A stretch of DNA of 64,000 bases from Nilaparvata lugens. Its lineage: Eukaryota; Arthropoda; Insecta; Hemiptera; Delphacidae. The stretch lies in NCBI RefSeq assembly GCF_014356525.2, contig NC_052509.1, positions 30,049,936 through 30,113,935 of the forward strand, given 5' to 3'. Position numbers and translations under genes: made by a program. Under the pieces are notes generated by a model. That model saw nothing but the letters and a program-made list of their open reading frames with translations, did no database searches and had not been told where the DNA came from. Below, piece by piece: positions 20,719 through 35,102 of this stretch (its first letter is position 1; every line of letters starts with the position of its first letter).

Positions 20719-21132
20719 TTGGTGCGTAATGATATCACCCGAAGTTGTCTCACAGGAAGCATGCATATGATTGTAATGAGTGTAACCTTATCTATGAACG
20801 TTGCTACATTGTGCTGTGAGATGAGTGAAAACTGCAACAAAGAAATGACACACTTTGATATGTCAATTTTCAATGAACTTTCATTGGAGATATATCCCAT
20901 TAGAGCATTACATAATGTTTTTCAGTTTGATTGGTTCTATGTTAAGAATGTGAAATTTGGTGAGGATGATTTAATTCATATCAATATAGATTCAGAAGAC
21001 AACATTGAATTCACTATTATCCTTCCAAAAGAATATTCAACTGTGCTGAATACACACAACATAAAGAGTTTTAAAAGCAAAAGATGGGATTTGAATGTTA
21101 CTGCTGGGCGTGTATTCTTGAAAGATTGGTAA
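20719..21132 (+). CDS. last gene of the Polinton-like block, unrecognised 137-residue protein
   Basis: An intact ORF. The track-style start at 20719 is GTG-like; the first ATG gives MHMIVMSVTLSMNVATLCCE (20761). It has a beta-rich second half with DDLIHINIDSEDNIEFTI and ILPKEYSTVLNTHNI, ending AGRVFLKDW. The LPK.YS..L block resembles the C-terminus of the first gene in the block (YLPKRYSDIL), suggesting related small proteins at both ends. Function unknown. Confidence 0.5.
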   Translation: MVRNDITRSCLTGSMHMIVMSVTLSMNVATLCCEMSENCNKEMTHFDMSIFNELSLEIYPIRALHNVFQFDWFYVKNVKFGEDDLIHINIDSEDNIEFTIILPKEYSTVLNTHNIKSFKSKRWDLNVTAGRVFLKDW

Positions 21133-21292
21133 AATCTCCTCCTACTAGTCAAGTACATCTAGAATTCAACTGATAAATGGAAAGCAAGTAATTGACAAAT
21201 AGAGGTTCAGTGAAAATCTGAGAGTTTCACTTGAATCTACGTCTTACACAAAGATGTTTCAGTTGAATCTGTCAGTAAGATGTTTGTTTCAG

Positions 21293-21604
<312 letters not shown>

Positions 21605-22485
21605 AGGTTCTTCTCCTTCTAAGGATTGTGGGGATGGGTGGGGGAGGTGTGGCAGGAGCGGGGTGGTGGGGGGTACATGGGATAGAAGTTGTAAAAAAAT
21701 GCTCGAAAAATGGCAAATAGAAACTACTGGAGTTTTTTCAAATCGTGTTTAGATTTTAGGTCATCTTGGATCTTCTTGATTTTTTTTGTGCTCTCACCTT
21801 CATTATTCCTTCAATGGATTTTTCATTCATGTTGATAAGAGTGTGTATTCTCCTTTTGTTTAGTAATTTCGTGATTTTCACCTTTCCCACTTGTGGTGAA
21901 ATTTCACTTCTGACTCTCTTTTCAATGTCATAGAAGCCTGTTATTGCTGTCATCTCAAGAAGTTGGAATTCTGTATCCATTGAATTGTGGCTTTGTCTTG
22001 GAGATACCATCTAGTCACAGATTAGCTTTAGGAAGTCATATTAACTTGAGTTTCAGTAATGTACCAAGATTTCACTTACATGAGGGATGCTGTCAAATTG
22101 CTCAAGGATGTGACTGTCTTTTCAACTTTTGTCATGTGTTCCACATATTAAAAAGGGGGAGTATTGTAATGGTAATATAGATTACAATTTTCTCGTCTGT
22201 TATGATGTTATTTTTTTAAGAATAACGATTTGCCTCTGCTTGGCTTCAATCTGTAGAGCATGGGAATTAAACTCTATGAAATCTGGTCATGGTTTTCTAG
22301 GATAAAATTTTGCTAAAATCTTTATAAGCTCACTCAGGAGTTCTTGCAAATTACTGCTTGGACAATTTATAGAAATTTCTGGAGAGTATTATTTCCAGAG
22401 CTTGAATTAATATTACAGTATATGGCTGTGAAAACCAGTTTATTCTATTACTGATAAAATTGGGTGGTAACTCTCCCAATAATTG
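21605..22485. other. unassigned stretch with two weak ORFs
   Basis: A minus ORF (22010-21756; from its second Met MDTEFQLLEMTAITGFYDIE, then a basic C-terminus) and an overlapping plus ORF (21944-22180) compete for the same DNA. Neither has a recognised motif. A purine run AAAAAGGGGGAGTATTGTAA at about 22150-22169 looks like a polypurine tract followed by a TG LTR start, but no matching second LTR was found. Confidence 0.3.
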
Positions 22486-24070
22486 AATACTGATGATTAA
22501 CAAATATATATGAGATTTGTACTCTATGGTATTGGGGAATAAAATGAATGGTACACCATAAAAAATTTGATACATATATTGAACGAATAATTATTTAAAT
22601 CAGAACAATATAGAAAATATATAGAGCAACAAATATACAAAAAAAAACAAGAATAAATATATCAAGATAAAATATCACAGACCAGTATACTATTTTTCAG
22701 CTCTATAGCACGAAACTTTAGCATGTGCTTTCCAATTCATTGATGATATGCATTTATTTGCATGCAGCTTCGGTATTGACTTGCTGTTACTTGCCGATTT
22801 AGGTAATCTCACTTTATATCTTATTTCATGAATCATAGAATGATAAATTGACAAATCAATGATTATAAATATATTAATTTCTATAATTTCTCAAATATAT
22901 ATAGATATTTCTCAGGGTGTAAGATTCAGCACCTGATGGAAATAGGTAAATCAATTTATCCAGTGAACCAGAGCTACATTATATTATTACAAATTATATT
23001 ATAAAATCAATGATTGGGTGAGGGTTGATATTACAAGCTTAGAATTTAATATTCCTTCAATTAGTGTACCTTTGGATATGTAAATTGACTCATATAAAAG
23101 GACTCATATAATTGACTCATTCAATAAAGTATTTCTTATACCCTCTTAAGACTTGCGCAAGTTTTTTGTTTTAATTTCTTAATATTTAAAACCTTTCTGA
23201 TGAGCTAGCTTTTATTTTCATTTCACTCAAAGCACTGAGGGCGCCCTAACTTTTTTTGACTATTTATCACTCACGTGCTGAATTTTTATGAGTTTCTGGC
23301 AATCCAAAATTCCTGGTAGTCCTGGATTGTTGGTGGCCGAAGTCGTCCCCTCCCAGGGATTAAATAAATATTTAAATGACTTTCGCTTTAATACAGCATC
23401 ACAAAGTCTTATAAAAAATTAATAATTAGATTTAAACTTTAAGTCTTCAAAAGGTACAATATAATAAAGAGTCTTCAAATTTTGGTGACATTCCATGGTA
23501 GTGTCTGGCAGGCAAGTGGGTAAGTTCTACTCTTTTTTCCTCAATTTTCATTTCCGACTTGCAAATTTACATAAATTTAAATAATTTGCTACTACGCCAT
23601 TTAAAGGTACAAATAGTTTGTGCCAATCTATTAAATTATTACTTGTATCCAAAATCTGATATTAGTAAAGTCTAATATTTTATACTTTCTCAGGCCATAT
23701 CCAATAGGCGATGTGAGTGATGACATAAGCCGTTGCTACAATGCCATTTTGGTTTCTAAACAAACCGTTGCTATGGAGAGAGAGCATGTTATTCAAATGG
23801 GACTGAAACATCACCTTACATTTATGAGTATATCAATGAAATAATAGATTTATAAGAGTTGAGAATATTTCTTCAAGTTCTACACACTCAAATCATCAAC
23901 TCTCAGTATTTATTCAGATCACATAATTTTTTTTTGGGACAGTCAAAGCAGAAAGTCTCACAGAGTAGAGCTTAGTACCATGTCTGTTGTCTGCTATGGA
24001 AAACCTATGTACCTGTAGAGAAAGTTGAAGTGCAATTTCAATTATTACCTAGAATTTCATAAGATTGTTA
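22486..24070 (-). repeat. inverted, end-joined copy of the 24.9-29.3 kb repeat family
   Basis: 22490-23700 is the diverged reverse complement of about 27000-28150. Landmarks are CACCATAAAAAATTTGATAC, the GGTGTAAGATTCAGCACCTG block, the ACTTGCGCAAGT palindrome and GGGCGCCCTA. 23700-24070 is the reverse complement of about 28490-28870 (GGCGATGTGAGTGATGAC, GGTTTCTAAACAAACC, GGACAGTCAAAGCAGAAAGT). The two pieces meet at GGCCATATCC (23694-23703), where the 430-bp terminal repeat is missing. Confidence 0.75.
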
Positions 24071-24869
24071 TAAAGTTGTAATTTAAAAATTCATATGAAT
24101 TTATTCTGTTTTCCTATTGTTTAGTGTAACTGTTAGAGTAGACTAAAGTTTAAATATATAGGTTAGGTGTTTTGGTTTAGCCTAGGTACTTACTTATGAG
24201 TTTGGTGTTGAGGTTTTCTGAAGTATATAATTGTTTTCAATTGACGTGAAATAGTAAGATATTGAATGAACTCAACACAGTAAAAAGATGTAGATGCTGT
24301 GACCACTAATCATGCTTCCTACATTCTAACTAAATGGTGATGGTGTTACAAGAATTTAAAGGAGTAAGTGAACATGTGAAGTAAAGCAAATAATTATGTA
24401 TTTTATGTGATACATTTCCTGTTAACATAATTGTATTTGAATTATTGTATTAATAATTTCACTAATGTAGTTATTCTAGATAAATTTGATTTTTATTAAC
24501 AATAACATAACCTAAAAATGTAGTACAGAACTTATAGAGGCGAGCTAGACCTTGGGATTTTCAGGAAATCTAAAAAAAATAGTATGCAGCCTGCCTTTTC
24601 ACTGTAATGTTTACAGTCAGGAACAAAGAAAATGTTCGTTTGCTTCAAACCATTTTCATTTGTGATCGAAATCAGACTGTATACATTTTGTAAAGTATTT
24701 AAAATTTGGGTAGATGTAAAAATCCCTAGCTGAAGTACAAATAGGTCTGAGTAAAGTAACTGGCTAATATCGCCAATGAGATAACAATAAAGATTAGATA
24801 GCATCAGCTTGTTCTGGCTAAACGGTACAAAAAACCTAAAAAGGAATTGAAATAATTTTTGCTAATATA
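24071..24869. other. unassigned AT-rich spacer
   Basis: No gene or repeat recognised between the inverted copy and the first direct copy. Confidence 0.4.
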
Positions 24870-27785
<2,916 letters not shown>

Positions 27786-28147
27786 TATATATATTTGGAT
27801 TATTGGTTGCCAATTTATCAAGCTGATTTAAGGAACCTATTTTTTAATAGAATTGTCCAAGTCGATAAGTATTAGCAAGCTCATATCGCAGCTACATGCA
27901 AAAGGATGCATATGATTTTAAGATAAAGGCACATGGTAATGTTTCGTGCCATAAATCTAGAGTATAAAGTTTAGCCTGTGATATTTTACTGATTTCAATT
28001 ATTGTTCTATTTTTATTATATTATATATTTTTTATCGCTCTTTATATTTTTTGCCTTGATCTATTTTTTTGCAATATTTGTTAATATATGTATCAAATTG
28101 TTTATGGTGTGCAATTTATTTTAATTCCTCAATACTATAGGATAAGT

Positions 28148-28149
<2 letters not shown>

Positions 28150-28203
<54 letters not shown>

Positions 28204-28204
28204 T
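28150..28204. repeat. (AT)n microsatellite, about 55 bp
   Basis: Alternating AT with one AA break, inside the candidate element. Confidence 0.95.
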
Positions 28205-29295
28205 TATTCAATGAATTACAAGAATTATAGGGGAAGCTCATACTTGGGCCTATAAAGATTTTTATGAGACTGAATCCTATTAAAAAACCACGACCTAATT
28301 TTATAATTATATCAAATATTTCATGCTCTACCGACTGATGCCAAGCAGGAGGCTACTCGTTATTTATATATAAAGAATAACGTCAGAATTTTCAAATAAA
28401 CATTTCTAAAGTGAAACAGCAGACTGTAAAACTTCCAGCATATGCTGTGAAAGTAAACTTATATTGAAAACAAAATAATAATCAAACATTTCAGGTAAAT
28501 GAACATTTCAGGTAATTAAACATTCATGTGGCACTTTAACTTTCTCTTCAACTAGGCTTACCATAGCAGCCTACATATATAGTACTATGCACTACTTCGT
28601 GAGACTTTCTGCTTTGACTGTCCCAAAAAAATTTATTCGATCTGAATAAATACTGGAAATTGATGATTTGAGTGTGTAGAACTTGAAAAAAATATTCTCA
28701 ACTCTTAGAAATCTATTATTTCATTGATATACTCATAAATGTAAGGTGATGTTTTAGACCCATTTGAATAACATTCTCTCTCTCCATAGCAACGGTTTGT
28801 TTAGAAACCAAAATGGCGTCGTAGCAACAGGTTACGTCACACTTACATCGCCCATACATAAACTGAACAGTAAAACTTTACAAAATCTCATCATTTATAG
28901 AAATATTTATAAATACATTTGAATCGGCTCTCTATTGCCGCCCATCGATTACTACAATTTGATTGGTTCATGCAAATCTACTCTGTATACATGCGCTTAG
29001 GAACATCCCACTTCCTTAATACTCTAATTTATTTTTATTTGGTGGTTTAAGTACATTTATTACATGCAGTATATTTTTATGAAGTTTATAAGTTGTTTCT
29101 CCCTTTATAACAATCAGCCATGTGCTTTTTTAATTCCTCTAGTTGCATACCATTTAGTTACAATAAATTTCTGCCAAGGTGTCTGGCTAGATTTTACGTT
29201 ATGCGACTTGATCGATCATTATGTCGCCGATCAGTAGATATTTTAAGCCTAACCTCAAATTTTTCAATACTTTATATAATATAATATAAGTAGCA

Positions 29296-30838
29296 AATAA
29301 CTTTCTATTTCTATTCGGCTGTTCTAATTTTAGCCTTGATACCTGATATTATCTAATCTTCCAATACATTATCGCATTTGGCAATGCTAGACTATTATTC
29401 CACTTCAGACCTATAAAATTCTTCCAAATAGGGATTTTGTTTACCCATCAGATTTTGATACATTACACTGTAAAGTTTTGCTTTCTTATCGCTTGTTGCC
29501 TGATGTCATCAGTTCACAGCGTGAGAACTGGGGATATCGGTCCCACTACTTGTCTTCTCTCTCACTTAATTATTGAGAGAGAGATATGCTTATGAGGGGA
29601 ATTAAATTTTGTCATCTATTAATTGGCAAGCCTGATTGAGCTGGATCTGGGATTTCGCTAAAGGGCGTCACTTGGAAAAAAGCCAGGGAACATCTGCATA
29701 TCTCTGCCCGATTTTTTTTAGTTGCAATTTATTCTAGTTTTGGTTTCTAGTCAAAATATATAGTCGATCATTGGTTGTGACCAAATTGTACATATTCTCC
29801 AGTATTTTTTTTCTTCTATCATGCTTTAAAATAAATTCCATGTAAAACTAGGGAAGAGAGAGATACGAAAATTACTCGATTTTATTCTTGAACAATTTCC
29901 ACTCAGAGGTACGTATTTCATAAAAAAGATAATTTGTATTTTATAGATTCATTGGATTGATTTTCCAAACGAATTTTTTGATTTCAGTTTATGATCTGAT
30001 GTAACCTTTTATCAAGGGCGTCTGATGTAACCGTTTTGAGGTTAGGTATGATTGTTTCCTGTTATTTTAAATTACTTTAAAGTAATTTTTGCTGAGGTAA
30101 CTTAATAAGAGTACTCAATAAAACAACTGAGCGATTTAATTTATGGAGTAATGATACCATAATGATTGGAATAACTTAACGAGATAAGGAGTAGAAATTA
30201 TTTTTGGTAAGCATTATTGTTTTTGTTAATAAATTATTACAGCTCTCAAGTTGCTATAAACTGAAATAGGGTAATTTCATACTCTTCTTGAAGCAACAGC
30301 TGTATTTATGATTTGTAGTTGTTCTACTTTAAAGCAAACACAGAGTAGTCTCTAGGTCATCTGTATCTTGATTTTAATTTGAAGTTAGATCGTAGAATTG
30401 TGTTTTGTATCAGTGTTAGTTGCTTTGAACTCTTGCTAGAGACACCGGAATTATTTAGTTTTCTTTTATTTCAAAACAGCGGTTTACGAGTTGACGACCC
30501 ACCGCCCTCACAATCGACCAGCAATTCTCGAATCATTATAAGGACGGCCCAAGTGGATTCTAACAACAGGCTCTGTACTACGAACTCGCAGGACGTGTCA
30601 GGGACAGCAATGAACTGTCAGTAAAAAATCAATACAATACCCAGTACGATCAACGGAACAAGGTATGAAAAAAATAATTCATCGTGAAAAGGTTTAAACA
30701 GGGAAAACGAAGTGGATTATGAACTGTTTCAAAGAGGGGAGGGGTTCGCCAATATAGACTGTGTTTGGTGTGATTAGCATTTCTAAAAATGTTTAATCAC
30801 CCCTGACACAATCTAAGTCTTTGGGGTAAAAATAATGA
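29296..30838. other. unassigned; one possible exon at about 30480-30661
   Basis: Mostly featureless. At 30480-30661 a less AT-rich block is bounded by an acceptor-like run ending CAAAACAG and a donor-like AAG|GTATGA. All three frames are short and unrecognised, so it could be a noncoding or 5' exon of a host gene. Evidence is weak. Confidence 0.25.
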
Positions 30839-31272
30839 AAGGCACCTAGGGACTATAAATTAGATTTAATTGGTTAATTTTCTGTAATGTGAAGAACAGG
30901 TTGGTCATGTAAACTTGTTTTGTTTTAGTTCGAATTTTACTAGCGTCCTAATAGTTCCTGTTTGAGTAACTTCTCAAACTTAGATTTTGTTAAATTTCTT
31001 GTTTGCTAAAATAATTTATTAACTCGAAGATTTCTGTATTAATCGTGGCTCACCTGATTTCTTGAGGCTTTATTATTTCTAGTCAGTTGAAATATATTTT
31101 GTAATGTTCACAAAATCAGGTCCATTAAAGTCATATCTCTCTCTCTCTCTACAAATATGTTGTTCTTTTATGAGTCTCCTTTCCACACCAGATAGTAAGT
31201 CAAGTAGTCTTTATTTTTTTACGTGATTCAAAATTTATTCTAAATGTTTACTGCTAACCAAAGAAAGTAACA
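30839..31272. repeat. 434-bp dispersed repeat, copy 2
   Basis: Counterpart of 4691-5135, same orientation, starting AAGGCACCTAGGGACTAT and ending AAAGAAAGTAACA. Here it stands alone without Penelope-like or Gypsy sequence at its sides, as a solo LTR or isolated element end would. Confidence 0.75.
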
Positions 31273-31300
31273 GCAACTATTTTAAAATAATCAACTTACA

Positions 31301-31653
31301 TTTTCATTTGTTTGATGGCTTGTCGATGCAGTGGTTATAGCCTTTAATATTGGTAATTCATCTTCTTTCAGGCCTACATCAGCTGTTATAGCAGTATCAT
31401 CCTTGTCCAACTTTGTTGAGGAAGGTGAAGCAATAATGAACTTCTGTAGTGCTTCTAATTGAATTTTATCTTCTTTCGCGTGTTGCAATTTTCTTTTCCT
31501 ACAGTTACCTTGAAAAGTGACCATTTCTGCACTGATTGCAGGCCGCAAAGAATCACTTTTCCGCTGTAGTGCGCAAAGTGTTACTTTGCGTACTCCAGAT
31601 TTGCAACATGGCAGCACAAAATAGTTGGTGGGTGGTATGGAGGATAAGTGCAC
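31301..31653 (-). CDS. possible exon of an unrecognised gene
   Basis: An open frame from ATG 31653 (MHLSSIPPTNYFVLPCCKSG) through a basic middle (RKRKLQHAKEDKIQLEALQK) to an acidic end. The final codons read through GAAAAT|GTAAGT, a consensus 5' splice site, so the stop just after it may be intronic and the protein may continue in an upstream-lying (lower-coordinate) exon. No domain is recognised. It adjoins copy 2 of the dispersed repeat. It could be an element gene or a host exon. Confidence 0.35.
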
Positions 31654-32458
31654 GAGAACAAAAATTAAGTTGGTAACAATGACTGTGGTTAGATTTAGAT
31701 AAGAATCATGCCAATGGCTACCCTACATATTTATGATAGAATCCCAATCTAGAAATTGGGAGATTGAAGATTTGTATATTCCAAAAAAAGAATAATGTTC
31801 ATCTAAATCATAATTAAATAATCATCATTTATGAATTCTCATCATTTAATAATAAATAATAGTTTTTTTTCTATTGATAATTATTATTTCAACTGCAAGC
31901 AATGAGAAAAGTAGCAAATATAATTATATTATAAAATTCGAATTTTGAGGTTAAATGATTACCATTCGATATCCATATAAATAAAAATGATAAAAAACAT
32001 AAGAATACTACAATAAATATTCTCTGTTGTCTATGTTATTTTTATAAATATTTTCCAGTTTACTTTGAGCATTGTTCTCGGTTATTTGAGCAAAAGTCTA
32101 AATTTCTGAATCCTGTTTCAGTACTTTTTAGTTGGATGAAACAAACTCAGGTACAATTCTTTCCACTAGGTCGCGCGCTTGTTGGTTCAGCCTTCCCAAT
32201 CAGCTGTTGGTGTGTATTTTGAATGCGAATTTTTTGTTCTATCTGTATTTTTTCTGATTCTTGAATGAATAAAAATAAGAACTTTGGCTGAGAATTTTCA
32301 ACTTCAATTGGATTATTAATTTTCAAATGAATTAAGGTTGTTATTAATAACAGCATCACACACACAAACATATGATGGATTTCAGCCATCATTTCACCCA
32401 TAATCAATCACTCCTCATATTCAATAGTAGCTGTAGGGAAAGTTTAATGTGAATTATG
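31654..32458. other. unassigned AT-rich stretch
   Basis: No convincing gene; a minus ORF at 32407-32147 has no recognisable features. Confidence 0.4.
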
Positions 32459-32659
32459 GTTTTTTTTTGTTATTTCTATTAAAACTAGTCACTAGGACTA
32501 ACCATTAATTTTGTTCTGTTATTTCTTATCCTAAATTAATTTTTATTGCTAAAGTCTTCCAGTGAAGCCTACAGTTCCAATCTATAATTTCTATAATTTC
32601 ACTACTTTAAATTATTTCACTACACTTTTATTCAATATACTTTAATCACTCCACTAGCA

Positions 32660-35102
32660 CTACACCAACTCGAAAGGCTTTGTTCTCTTCAACCTCCTAG
32701 TGAGTTCAGTGTTGTCTAGTAGTTGGATGACTTCGGTGTTGTCGTGTTGATGAAGACGTGACTCATGATGGGCTGCCAATCGTCTTATCTCACAGGTCAC
32801 ATAGGGGATGTGCAGATCTCGGTGCAAATCGCTGTTCCTTATGTACCAGGGCGCATTCACCATGTTCCGCAGTACTTTGTTTTGGAATGTTTGAATCTGA
32901 CTGATGTGAGATGTTCTAGAGAAGCCCCAAAGCTGAATTCCATACGTCCAGACAGGTTTTAGAATTTGTTTGTAAATCAATAACTTGTTGTCCAATGAGA
33001 GTTGTGATTGATGTCCCAACAGCCAATAGATTTTACTGTATTTGAGTACTAGCTCGCTCCTTTTCATCTTGATATGCTCTTTCCATTTCAACTTGGCATC
33101 AAGAGTCATTCCAAGGTATTTTGCTGTGTTGCTGTGTGGTACTACATTCCCATTCAGATTTATTCGAATCGGGTCATTGATAATTTTGTTTGTGAAGTTG
33201 ATATGAATAGACTTCATCTCATTTAATCGAATTCTCCATTTTTTTGGTCCAGTCACTGAATCTGTTGCTGGCATTCTGTAGTTTTGTGGCTGCTTCTTGT
33301 ATTGTTTCCCCTTCTGCCAGTATTGCAGTATCATCAGCAAAAGTAGCTATTGTCACTGCATCCAATTCAGGAAGATCGCTTGTGTACAGCACATAAAGAA
33401 CTGGTCCAAGAACACTACCCTGTGGAACTCCATTATTTCCTTCAATTTGGTGACGTCGTCACCTTGTTTTACTCTGAATAATCTGTTGTTGATGTATGAT
33501 TTTAAAAGTTTTACAAGTTGAGTGGGGAGAATTTTATGAAGTTTAATGATCAGTCCTTCATGCCACACTTTGTCAAATGCCTGTGCCACATCAAGGAAGA
33601 TTGCTGAACATATCGATTTTTTCTCTAATGACTTCTCTATTACATTGGTGATTCTATGTACTTGGTCCAGGGTTGAGTGCTTCTGCCTGAAACCAAATTG
33701 ATAGGCTAGTATCAGATTCCTGCTACTTATGATGGGAGTCAATCTCTTCGTTAGCAATTTCTCAAAAAGCTTTGAAATTACAGGTAGAAGAGATATTGGG
33801 CGGTATGATTTTGCTTCTTGAGGACATTTCCCAGGCTTTTGCAACATAATGACTTCTGCCACCTTCCAGATTGTAAGAAAATGCTGTAATCGGAGTGATG
33901 CATTGAATAAGTATGTTAGCATGACAATACCTTTCCTTGGAAGTTTTTTCAAGATTTCACCTGTAATCAGATCAAACCCAGATGTTTTTTTGGTATTCAG
34001 ATTATATTTTATTTCTTCTTGAACCTCATTTATAGAAACTCAGCTGTCAAATTTTGAAGGTAGTTATTAATGGATTCCTCAGTTAGTTTCCTTATCTCTC
34101 TTCTCAATTGTTGTGTTTTGTTATTCAAGATATTTTTGTCAGCAGGATCACGAGTTTGTTGTCATCTTCTTCTTGCCCTTCGTTTTTCTAAAACAAGTTG
34201 TTGAATCTCCAGAGGGTAATTGCATCCTTTTGTTCTCCTGGTATATTGTCTGGTGTTTTTCCAGGCTGATTTCTGGATTTGACACATGAAATTTTATGCG
34301 GCTTCATCCAGCTGCTCAGTTGTTCTAAGTGGAATATTCAAGTTGATTTCATTCTCCAAATCCACTTTGAAAGCTTCCCAGTCTGTTGTTCTGTTGACTA
34401 ACATTGGTCTGTCTTCTTTCTTTATTATTCGTTCACTAAGTGTGAGAATTACAGCTGAATGATCAGAATCCAGGTCAAAACTCTCTTCAATGTCGATAAA
34501 ATTACTGGATATTCTCTTTGTTATGAAGAAATCTAGAAGATCTGGAGTTTTATTCAAATCTGTTGGCCAATACGTAGGTGTCCCTGTTGAATGGAATTCA
34601 CAGCCCGGCTCTTGGATAGCCTCTCTGAGTTCTTTTCCTTTGGTAGTCATGAGTCTTGAACCCGAATTCTTATGCTTGGCATTTAAATCTCCACCCACTA
34701 TGAATCTATCTCCAAGCTGATGAAGAATATTTGTATAATCATTTTTCTTTCAATTGTAACGTGGTGGAAAATATGCAGCTCCAACAAGTATTTTCTGGTT
34801 GATGGACTCTATTCCAACTACAGTTAGCTGTATTTCATTACTTTGAATACTGAAGTCTTCATAGTGTTTAATACTCTCCTTCACTATTACAGCACTTCCA
34901 CCTCTTGCTTGATTTTGAGGATGAATAGTTTCGTAAACATTATATCCATTGATTTTGAATGGGTTTCAGAGATGAGGCAAACATCTATATTTCGTGTTTT
35001 TAGAAATATTTCTATTTCTTGTTTTCTATTATTATTGATATTATTTATTTCATTGGCATTCCAGGTAGCAATCCTTATATCTTGTTGGCTCGCAATATTC
35101 AT
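32660..35102 (-). pseudogene. Jockey-type LINE ORF2: endonuclease and reverse transcriptase, broken
   Basis: Starts at ATG 35102-35100, overlapping the ORF1 stop as ATGA. Order of recognisable parts: endonuclease start IRIATWNANEINN and ISETH (35102-34887); after a break, GGDLNAKH, DLLDFFITK and LDSDHSAVIL (34698-34294); RT fingers KSYRPISLLPVISKLFEKLL, FGFRQKHSTLDQ and FLDVAQAFDKVWHEGL (33952-33353); the catalytic FADD at 33341-33330; and the C-terminal ILKPVWTYGIQLWG region (33340-32660). At least four frame changes or stops exist, so it is not functional. The set matches Jockey-clade RTs. Confidence 0.85.

Noticed and set aside
21944..22180. Possible dUTPase-like ORF
   Set aside because: A G-x-I-x-x-P-L-N-C-G-F start and a K-R-G-S-x-V end gave a passing resemblance, but the PRSG and YRG motifs are absent and an antisense ORF overlaps.
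22140..22180. Polypurine tract plus TG LTR start
   Set aside because: AAAAAGGGGGAGTATTGTAATG looks right, but no second LTR or retroelement coding sequence is nearby in a matching position.
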